Positions 30,633 through 36,933 of a DNA stretch of 36,933 bases are shown here, piece by piece. This DNA comes from G020353115 sp964481765 (GTDB lineage Bacteria; Bacteroidota; Bacteroidia; Bacteroidales; VadinHA17). The stretch covers positions 1-36,933 of the forward strand of contig CAYZVJ010000023.1 in the NCBI GenBank assembly GCA_964481765.1. Direction: 5' to 3'. The notes beneath the pieces were generated by a model. It was not told the DNA's origin. It was given only the letters and a program-made list of their open reading frames with translations, and searched no databases. Numbering within the stretch: the first letter of the stretch is position 1; each line of letters begins with the position of its first letter. A program made the translations under genes and the position numbers.

Positions 30633-31640
30633 CTATTCGGGATTAAAGGTGAAGTGACTGGTAAAATACTGGTAGAAGTTACCATTTGCAGCCTGATGGA
30701 GCTCTTTTATTGATCTGAGACCAAAGACAAATGCAATGGTAACCGGATCAGCCCTGTATTCGGTATGCCCTTCATAGAACCCGTACCGGTTGATGTAGAA
30801 GAGCACTATCTCCCCGGTATGAAGGCAGGTTAATTTCTCCTTCATCTCTTCGAATTGTTCAGGAGTGAGTTGTTCGTACTGTTTTTCGAGAAATTCCGTT
30901 TCTTCATCCTCCAGATCCCGGCTGATTTCGATGAGTCCGGTTCCCAGGATTTCATCGGCAAAGATCGATTCCTGCCAGCCCCGGCTTCCGGTAATCTGAA
31001 CCGCCACTTCGTGCCCGTTATACACCAGAGCTGAAATGCTCCTTCTTTCTTCAGCAGCGATGTTCTCGTTTTCGCTGGCGTTGGTTCTGGTACAATTCCA
31101 GAGGTGGAAAAGGGGGCGTGCCAGATCGGGATGGGTCAGTCCCAGGTTCTTAACCGTATGATTATCCTGGGCTATGACGGATAATATTGTTTCATCGGCA
31201 GTCATGAATCCAACTCCGGATGACCGGCCCGGTCTGCCGTCAACCGTGATCAGGGATACTGAACGGCCTGTAATGGTTTTTGTATTGGCAAGTTCCCAGT
31301 CCGAGTGAATCCCGTGCCGCGCAAATGCTGGAAAATCCGTCTCATCCGCAAGCAGCTGGTTTCCTTTTCCCAGTAAATGCAGTTTGTAGTCAAAAGTATC
31401 GCCATTTTCCACCGTAGCGTCGAACCAGGTATAGAGGCTATCCTGCAGTTTTGCAAGCACCACCTCCCTCCCATCATCAGTAAGTGCAGGTGACTGAAGG
31501 TCAGGGATTTCCGAAAGGAGTTCGGGATAATATGTAAGCAATTCATTATCAATTTTTTGATAATGAATTTGATATCTGTCCTGCGAACATCCCAGGAGGG
31601 GTATCAACAACAACAATAGTAGCTTTTTTGTTGGTTTCAC
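30633..31640 (-). CDS. Uncharacterised lipoprotein paired with the HEAT-repeat protein
   Basis: 335 residues from a GTG at 31638-31640. A lipoprotein signal (KKLLLLLLIPLLGC) is followed by a mixed alpha/beta soluble domain. Segments such as RSVSLITVDGRPGRSSGVGF, EVAVQITGSRGWQESIFADE and EIVLFYINRYGFYEGHTEYR are well formed, but I do not recognise the family. The stop is separated by two bases from the start of the HEAT gene, so translation is likely coupled. Upstream, a terminator-like palindrome with T-run (31748-31799) separates it from the tricorn gene, so it needs its own promoter in the short region 31641-31747. Confidence 0.75.
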   Translation of the reverse strand: MKPTKKLLLLLLIPLLGCSQDRYQIHYQKIDNELLTYYPELLSEIPDLQSPALTDDGREVVLAKLQDSLYTWFDATVENGDTFDYKLHLLGKGNQLLADETDFPAFARHGIHSDWELANTKTITGRSVSLITVDGRPGRSSGVGFMTADETILSVIAQDNHTVKNLGLTHPDLARPLFHLWNCTRTNASENENIAAEERRSISALVYNGHEVAVQITGSRGWQESIFADEILGTGLIEISRDLEDEETEFLEKQYEQLTPEQFEEMKEKLTCLHTGEIVLFYINRYGFYEGHTEYRADPVTIAFVFGLRSIKELHQAANGNFYQYFTSHFTFNPE

Positions 31641-31747
31641 TGTGTCTAGAGTTTTAATTATCTGAAAGATAGAGAAAATTTTCCGGTTAATGCCTGGTCA
31701 TTCATATGTCTTACAACAAATAAGATGCATAAAAATCGAATTTCCAT

Positions 31748-31799
31748 AAAAAAAGTGATACGATGACTCGTTACAGGCTCAGTTGTTCATCGTATCACT
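31748..31799 (-). terminator. Terminator made from the GTGATACGATGA palindrome, copy 3
   Basis: AGTGATACGATGA (31754-31766) and its exact complement (31787-31799) form a 13-bp stem with a 20-base loop, the same stem as at 21617 and 22736. On the minus strand it is followed by seven Ts and lies 58 bases after the tricorn-protease stop, so here it fits a rho-independent terminator. Confidence 0.7.
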
Positions 31800-31857
31800 A
31801 ATCAATATGCTTTTTCGTTTCAGGGTACGACTTCAGTTCGTTCCCTGAATAAATAAT

Positions 31858-34800
31858 CTACTTCTTCACAACTACGTGCAGCAGTTCTTCAACCGCTTTT
31901 TCGAGTTGCTGGTCGATGCCTTTATCGATCTTTCCTGGCATGTTTTTGATCATCACCTCGGGAACAGTCTCCCGGTTTTCCAGCCATTCACCATTACCAT
32001 TTTTAGCACTGACGGGTACTGAACCGAAGCGGATGGTGCCATTCTGCAAATTTTCCCAGCTGGCAAAGCTGCAGGTTCCGGGTACGGGCATGCCAATCAG
32101 TTTTCCTATTCCCAGTTGTTGGTATCCACAGGCAAAGCAATGGCCGTCACTATAATTTGCTTCATTGACCAGAGCCACAGTAGGTTTGGTATAGCGGAAT
32201 GCCGGTTCGTACCCTATTTTTCGGCTCTCGATTTCATAGGTAATATACACCTTCCCTGTGAAGAACATTGCCAGATCGCTAACGAGATCCCCTCCCCCGT
32301 TGAATCGGGTATCCACAACCATTCCTTTACGTTCATGATACTTCCCCATCATTTTCTCGTATGCATTCCGGTAGGGTTCATCGCTCATGCCACGAATATG
32401 GACATACCCCAGCTGTCCGCCACTCAGGCTGTCCACTTCTTTCTCATTTAGCCGGACCCAGCGATCATACAACAAACCGTTTTCTTCCCCCAGGGAAATT
32501 GGTTTTACCGTTACATGATCCCTTTTTCCTGAAGTGGGATCATAGATCAGAAGAGAAACAAAATGATCAGCCAGGCGGTTCAGATGTTTTGCATGATCTG
32601 CTGAAGCATCTATTGGGATGCCGTTAATCTCTTCGATGATCATTCCTTTTTTCACTTCAAGGTGGTCTTTATCGAGTGGGCCTCCTTTGATTATTTCTGC
32701 AATCTTAAGTCCTTTTCCATCGAATTCATAATCAATAAATATCCCGAGGGAAGCCGTCTCATCGCTGTTTGGTATGTTAGTTCTGTATCGTGCACCGCTA
32801 TGTGATACATTGGTCTCTCCCAGCATTTCCGACAGTAGTTCAGTAAATTCAAAATCGTTGCCGATGAAGGGAAGTTTCTCCTCATATGCAGGCATTAGTT
32901 TTCCTATATCCGCTCCATGATAATCAGAGATGTAGAACATGGTACGTACCCGGTTGCAAACATGGTCAAACATCTGTTTGCGTTCGGCATCCAGGTCAAG
33001 TACCATTTCACTTTTGGCGGCTACCTGTTTGGTTTTTTGGTTTGCCGGATCGATGATGGAGATGTTCCCATTGGCCAGCAGGATAATCTTCTTCATCTCC
33101 TTATCCCAGACCATATTTCCTGAACGGGCTTTGAGAGGAACAAGCATTTTGGTTTCCCTGGTTCTCAGGTTGGTACTCCACAGGTTATAATCCTTTTCAA
33201 ACCGTGCCAGGTAATAGAGGGTTTCCCCGTCTTTTGATAGCAAGGCATCTCCGAGGCTGGACGAATGAATGGTCATGCGTGCCTTACGCTTATCCAGTCC
33301 TTCCCAATCGATCGTTAATTCCAGGCTGTCTTTCTTCACTACTTCTTCCTTCCCTTTCTTCTTATCATCCTTTTTCTTAGCCTCTTCCTTCTTCTTTTTG
33401 GCAATTTCCTGCATCTCTTTCCACAATGCATACTCGTCCTCGTTCATGTTATAACGGTCCCATCCATCCTTTGTAAAAAACATCGCATAGACATCTGCCT
33501 GGCGACTTCCACTATTGGCATAGGAGCGCAAACCATGTCGGTCACTGAACCAGAGCATCTGTTGCCCCTTATTAACCCATTTGGGATGGTAATCCCTGTA
33601 TCCACTTTCTGTCAGGTTCACCTTTTTGGTGCCATCCGCCGCCAGCAAAAGGATCTCCTGGTTTGCCATGGTAGGTGTATATTCAACAAATAACCACCGG
33701 CTATCAGGGCTCCATTCAAAGTATTGGTCTCCGTCGCGCATGTAGAATAATTCATCGGGGCCCAACAAGCGTTTTTTCGTTTTGCTTTCCAGATCCAGGA
33801 TCACCAGGGAGCGTTTATCTTCCACATAGGCCATCTTTTTCCCGTCAGGAGATATTTTCGGCTGGTAATTATCCATGGTATTTTCCAGCAGGGGTTCTTC
33901 CTTAAGAAGAGTGGAAGCATAAAAGAAAGGTTCATCTTCTATCGCTTTAACCGTTTTATAAATACTCCATCTGTTGCCCCGTTCACTGGCATAGACCAAT
34001 GCTTTACCATCGGGAGTGAAGCTTATAAAACATTCCTGTGCAGCAGTATTGGTAATGCGCTTTGTGATGCTACCTTCCAGGGCTGTGACAAAGATCTCTC
34101 CCCGGACCACATAGGCAATCTCTTTTCCATCCGGTGACAGAGCCATCTCGTCAATATTACCACTTACCGGTACGATTTCATATGCATTTTCCTTATCTTC
34201 AGTTTGAACGATAACAGATAGTTTCTTAGGCTCCTCCTTCTCTTTCTGGATAAAAAGATTCCCATGCCATGTATAACATAACGTTCCATCCGTTGAAGCA
34301 CTTAAAAAGCGCACAGGATGGGTATCGAAATGTGTTATCTGGTTGTGTTGTTCCGGATTTTCAAAAGATAAGCTGTATACGTTAAAGCTGCCACTTTCTT
34401 CGCTCAGGTAATACATACCCTGTTCAGTAGCGGTGAATACCGGGTTTCGGTCCTCTCCCTTGAAGGAAGTAATCATGGTATGGGTATCCCGGTTTGCATC
34501 ATACATCCAGATATCCCGGGTGACAGAAGAAGTATGGTGTTTTCTCCATTCGTTCTCTCCCCCCTTCTTGTCATGATAGAGCATTTTACTGCCATCCTTG
34601 CTGGAAGTGATGTATTCTGCAGGAATGGTCCAGAGCTGATCAACCCTGCCACCGGTCACAGGCACCCTGTAAGCCTCCGGTTGTGAGGAGGTGGGATACT
34701 GTCGGTGATCCACTGCATCCAGTCGCTGTGCTCCAAAAACCACCGACTGATCATCAGCGGTAAAAGTATACGGCAATTCATCATTGGAATGATAGGTCAG

Positions 34801-35106
34801 ACGAATGGGATCTCCTCCCCTGATATTCATGATAAAAACATCAAAATTGCCATACCGGTCAGATGCAAAGGCTACCTTATTGCCAGCATGATTCCAGACA
34901 GGCATATAGTCATGCGCCTTATGCCATGTTAACGGTCGGGCAGTGCCACCCTCACTGGAAACCAGGTATATATCACCCTTATAGGTAAAAACGATCTGAC
35001 TTCCGTCGGGTGAAATGGCAGAATATCGGATCCATTGAACATCGGTCTGTCCAATAAGAGTGTAGCAAGCAAGCAACACTATGAAAAAAGCATACATTCT
35101 TTTCAT
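31858..35106 (-). CDS. Tricorn-type protease (S41 family, exported)
   Basis: 1082 residues: signal peptide (about 1-19), beta-propeller region (about 25-540) with repeated SPDG motifs (AISPDGSQIVF, ALSPDGKEIAY, KISPDGKKMAYVED), a Lys/Glu-rich linker (about 575-605), a C1 helical domain, PDZ domain (about 805-875, KKGMIIEEINGIPIDASADH) and S41 catalytic domain. The tricorn tetrad is visible: Ser-His in TNVSHSG, nucleophile Ser986 in NEANYSDGHCF and Glu1043 in EWLENRETVPEV. It degrades peptides in the periplasm, judging from the signal peptide; archaeal tricorn is cytosolic. Monocistronic, ending before a terminator. Confidence 0.93.
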   Translation of the reverse strand: MKRMYAFFIVLLACYTLIGQTDVQWIRYSAISPDGSQIVFTYKGDIYLVSSEGGTARPLTWHKAHDYMPVWNHAGNKVAFASDRYGNFDVFIMNIRGGDPIRLTYHSNDELPYTFTADDQSVVFGAQRLDAVDHRQYPTSSQPEAYRVPVTGGRVDQLWTIPAEYITSSKDGSKMLYHDKKGGENEWRKHHTSSVTRDIWMYDANRDTHTMITSFKGEDRNPVFTATEQGMYYLSEESGSFNVYSLSFENPEQHNQITHFDTHPVRFLSASTDGTLCYTWHGNLFIQKEKEEPKKLSVIVQTEDKENAYEIVPVSGNIDEMALSPDGKEIAYVVRGEIFVTALEGSITKRITNTAAQECFISFTPDGKALVYASERGNRWSIYKTVKAIEDEPFFYASTLLKEEPLLENTMDNYQPKISPDGKKMAYVEDKRSLVILDLESKTKKRLLGPDELFYMRDGDQYFEWSPDSRWLFVEYTPTMANQEILLLAADGTKKVNLTESGYRDYHPKWVNKGQQMLWFSDRHGLRSYANSGSRQADVYAMFFTKDGWDRYNMNEDEYALWKEMQEIAKKKKEEAKKKDDKKKGKEEVVKKDSLELTIDWEGLDKRKARMTIHSSSLGDALLSKDGETLYYLARFEKDYNLWSTNLRTRETKMLVPLKARSGNMVWDKEMKKIILLANGNISIIDPANQKTKQVAAKSEMVLDLDAERKQMFDHVCNRVRTMFYISDYHGADIGKLMPAYEEKLPFIGNDFEFTELLSEMLGETNVSHSGARYRTNIPNSDETASLGIFIDYEFDGKGLKIAEIIKGGPLDKDHLEVKKGMIIEEINGIPIDASADHAKHLNRLADHFVSLLIYDPTSGKRDHVTVKPISLGEENGLLYDRWVRLNEKEVDSLSGGQLGYVHIRGMSDEPYRNAYEKMMGKYHERKGMVVDTRFNGGGDLVSDLAMFFTGKVYITYEIESRKIGYEPAFRYTKPTVALVNEANYSDGHCFACGYQQLGIGKLIGMPVPGTCSFASWENLQNGTIRFGSVPVSAKNGNGEWLENRETVPEVMIKNMPGKIDKGIDQQLEKAVEELLHVVVKK

Positions 35107-35152
35107 TGAATAGGGATAATTTAGTGGTTAACTGATTAACGCTTAAATATAG

Positions 35153-35374
35153 CAATATTTTGTTGATGGATTAATTGGAGGAAAAGAGGATAAGATTATG
35201 CAGTTGTTCGATGATATTTCACGGGATAAACGGCATATCACGATCGTTAAAATTGTTGAAAAAACAGCTGAAAACCACTCCTTTCTCCACTGGAGCATGG
35301 GTTATCGGAAGATCAGCAACAGGCAATCATCCCGCATCCGCGATTTCTCGAACTTCATGAACGACGAAGGGTGA
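35153..35374 (+). pseudogene. 5'-truncated BLUF-domain remnant
   Basis: An open frame from 35153 (after TAG at 35150-35152) to TGA at 35372-35374 encodes the second half of a BLUF blue-light FAD domain: YFVDGLIGGKEDKIMQLFDD, ISRDKRHITIVKI and NHSFLHWSMGYRKIS. BLUF domains end with exactly this DxRH...F..WSMG pattern. The first 45-55 residues, including the flavin-contacting Tyr and Gln, are missing. The only in-frame ATG (35198) starts after them. The fragment abuts the tricorn start with 46 bases between. It is a gene remnant. Confidence 0.7.
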
Positions 35375-35520
35375 CTAAATAATTGTTATTTATCCCGGGT
35401 CGAAAACAGCATCGAATTGCAATTAAACAACTGTAAAGATATCACCTTATTCCTGATTTGTTTATTGGTAATCGATCTTTTATTGGTATATTTAAGTTTC
35501 ATCCCATTGCAAGAAATAAA

Positions 35521-36195
35521 ATGCTCAAACCAATTGCTCTCCTGCTCTACATAGGGATTTTATTCAATTCATCCTGTACAAAACAAACCGGTTCGGATAA
35601 TGTAACTGAAATTTTATTTATTGGAAGCAGTTATTTTGTTGCCAATAACCTCCCTGCTCTTGTAGAAGAATTTGCCTCTCTCACGAAGAAAGAGGTATTT
35701 ATCGATGAGTACATCCCGAGTGGAGTGCTTCTGTGGGAACATGCGAACAGTATCCAGACTGAAGTAAAGATATATGAAAAGGATTGGGATTTTGTTGTAT
35801 TGCAGGGTGTAGGGGTGTTAACTGCCTATCCTGAGGAATACCCCCGGGCGCCTGTTTTAGCAGCATTGCAAAGACTTGACTCAATCATAACCCGAAACTG
35901 GTCAGACGAAATTGGATTTGTTATTTCCCCGGTTGGCTGGGCGTGGTATCAGGTACTTGAAGAGAAGGAGTATCCGTTGCATTACCTTCACCTGAGCGAT
36001 TGGAATCATCCCTCTCTCAGGGGTTCATACCTGATGGCCTGTACTGTCTTTTCGACTATTTTTCAGGTTAATACCGTTGGTATTCCCTTTTATGCCAATC
36101 TACTACAGGATGAGGCACTCTATTTCCAGGAGGTTGCTTCCAGTATCGTATTGAATACTCCTGGGTTATGGCACTTGCCGGAAATGATTAAGTAG
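35521..36195 (+). CDS. SGNH-hydrolase-like lipoprotein, probably internally shortened
   Basis: 224 residues from the ATG at 35521, which puts a lipoprotein signal at the N-terminus (LKPIALLLYIGILFNSSC); an upstream in-frame ATG (35458) would bury it. SGNH features: ILFIGSSYF with the nucleophile Ser region, DFVVLQGVG, and the Asp-His pair in LSDWNHPSLRGSYLMACTVF. Related lipoproteins, from memory, have about 50 more residues between the LQRLDSIITRN and SDEIGFVISPVGWAW segments, including a conserved PWAFEDG-type stretch. That part seems deleted here without frameshift, so activity is uncertain. Such proteins are predicted esterases of unknown substrate. The gene converges with the T9SS cargo gene, 25 bases apart. 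Confidence 0.72.
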   Translation: MLKPIALLLYIGILFNSSCTKQTGSDNVTEILFIGSSYFVANNLPALVEEFASLTKKEVFIDEYIPSGVLLWEHANSIQTEVKIYEKDWDFVVLQGVGVLTAYPEEYPRAPVLAALQRLDSIITRNWSDEIGFVISPVGWAWYQVLEEKEYPLHYLHLSDWNHPSLRGSYLMACTVFSTIFQVNTVGIPFYANLLQDEALYFQEVASSIVLNTPGLWHLPEMIK

Positions 36196-36220
36196 CCCAA
36201 AATCCCAATTTCATAAAGAT

Positions 36221-36933
36221 TCAATTAACACGAAGCATAGTAATGGTTCGGGAACTACCGGAGGTGGTTATTGATCCAAAGTAAACACCCGGTAAACAGG
36301 GTTCCCCGTTTTCGGTTCTTCCATCCCATTCAATCTCGACATGTCCGGAAGGATAGTATCGATTGGGGAAAATTTTCACAAGTTCACCCACACTATTATA
36401 AATCTCCAGGTTCACACCGGAGGATTGCAGCAAATAAAATGAGATCGTGGTTACTTCGCTGAAAGGATTGGGGTAATTTCGTGCATCGAGCAACGGGTTC
36501 AATGGAATTTCCATGTCAGAATCGACATATCCTGCCTCCGGTGGTACCAGGTTTCTTTCAAATATCCCGTTACCATGGGTCACTGCCCTGATTTTCCTGG
36601 TGTTCTCCAGTATACTGAAGTCCAGTACAATGGAAGCGGTTGGCATTCCTGTTCGAAGGGGATTCCAGGATAAACCATTGTCGGTTGAAACCCATACTCC
36701 CAGGTCATTCGCCACATAAATATTCTGGGGGTATTCGGGGTCAATGGCCACTGCATTTGTGGGTACATCGGGCAAACCCTCTCCTACATCCGTCCATGAC
36801 AAGCCCGCATCGTATGAGCGAAAGAGGTGTGAGGTTCCAAAACCACCGATCACTGCATACACGATATAGGGACTGTGAGGAGCAACCTGGATAATGATAT
36901 CCCTGTCTGGCAGGTTGCCGGTAATGTCGGTCC
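36221..36933 (-). CDS. C-terminal part of a T9SS-secreted BNR-repeat protein (5' end outside window)
   Basis: The frame is open to the window edge; 237 residues are visible. The N-terminal part shows sortilin/BNR-type repeats: SYDAGLSWTDVGEGLPDVPT, AIDPEYPQNIYVANDLGVWV and STDNGLSWNPLRTGMP. The last 85 residues are a type A type-IX-secretion sorting domain: NYPNPFSEVTTISFYL, VNLEIYNSVGELVKIF, GHVEIEWDGRTENGEPCLPG, VYFGSI and the end TITMLRVN. So it is exported through the outer membrane by the PorSS machinery and anchored or released. Many such proteins are glycosidase-like or adhesive; which it is cannot be told from this end. Confidence 0.9.
   Translation of the reverse strand, partial: TDITGNLPDRDIIIQVAPHSPYIVYAVIGGFGTSHLFRSYDAGLSWTDVGEGLPDVPTNAVAIDPEYPQNIYVANDLGVWVSTDNGLSWNPLRTGMPTASIVLDFSILENTRKIRAVTHGNGIFERNLVPPEAGYVDSDMEIPLNPLLDARNYPNPFSEVTTISFYLLQSSGVNLEIYNSVGELVKIFPNRYYPSGHVEIEWDGRTENGEPCLPGVYFGSITTSGSSRTITMLRVN

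Noticed and set aside
35175..35360. 61-codon plus-strand ORF near the tricorn gene
   Set aside because: It overlaps the BLUF remnant in another frame, and the BLUF frame is the one with family resemblance.

Overview
The window reads as a piece of a Bacteroidota chromosome, most likely from a Bacteroidales/Marinilabiliales-type environmental or gut bacterium. Four things point there: the ribosomal cluster bL28-bL33-DUF4295 followed by ftsY and rimO; promoter elements of the TAnnTTTG type; a type IX secretion C-terminal sorting domain at the right edge; and several short lipoproteins and FtsX-type permeases typical of the phylum. The sequence is a scaffolded draft assembly. It has three runs of exactly 100 N (2771-2870, 4293-4392, 5597-5696). 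The third is flanked by the same 55 bases on both sides, so it is a false gap.

Left part (1-12.45 kb), housekeeping. The bL28/bL33/DUF4295 operon ends in a clear terminator whose T-run doubles as the -7 element of ftsY, and rimO follows. On the minus strand lies a compact peroxide-defence operon in the order perR-like Fur regulator, catalase, bacterioferritin, 1-Cys/Prx6-type peroxiredoxin. A perfect 9-1-9 palindrome just upstream of perR is the obvious operator. clpC and gyrA are divergent. A TPR protein with its own promoter follows gyrA.

Middle part (12.45-18.85 kb), AT-rich accessory island. It starts with a complex nested palindrome (12524-12690) and a 20-bp sequence that recurs exactly 4.4 kb away (12705 and 17128). 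Between the two copies is a three-gene minus-strand operon: a MORC-like GHKL ATPase, an uncharacterised helical protein, and a STAS-like/GHKL ATPase/DUF4325 protein, closed by a good terminator. Next to it are a conserved 103-residue protein and a DUF3883 protein with PD-(D/E)xK residues. This is the best candidate for an undescribed system, plausibly anti-phage or other conflict biology.

Right part (18.85-36.9 kb), envelope and polysaccharide-related genes: a large FtsX/MacB-type permease, two tandemly duplicated LamG-like lipoproteins, a GH3 enzyme, a GH26 mannanase-like protein lacking its last barrel strand, a Tat-exported sugar isomerase broken by an internal deletion, an XPF/ERCC4-type nuclease with helix-hairpin-helix domain, a Tat-exported C_GCAxxG_C_C protein, a HEAT-repeat protein with a partner lipoprotein, a tricorn-type protease, a 5'-truncated BLUF photoreceptor remnant, a short SGNH-like lipoprotein and a T9SS-secreted BNR-repeat protein. 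Three copies of a GTGATACGATGA palindrome sit directly 3' of minus-strand genes here. Several genes carry internal or terminal deletions, so this part looks like eroding, rearranged chromosome. No tRNA, rRNA, CRISPR array, integrase or transposase gene was seen.
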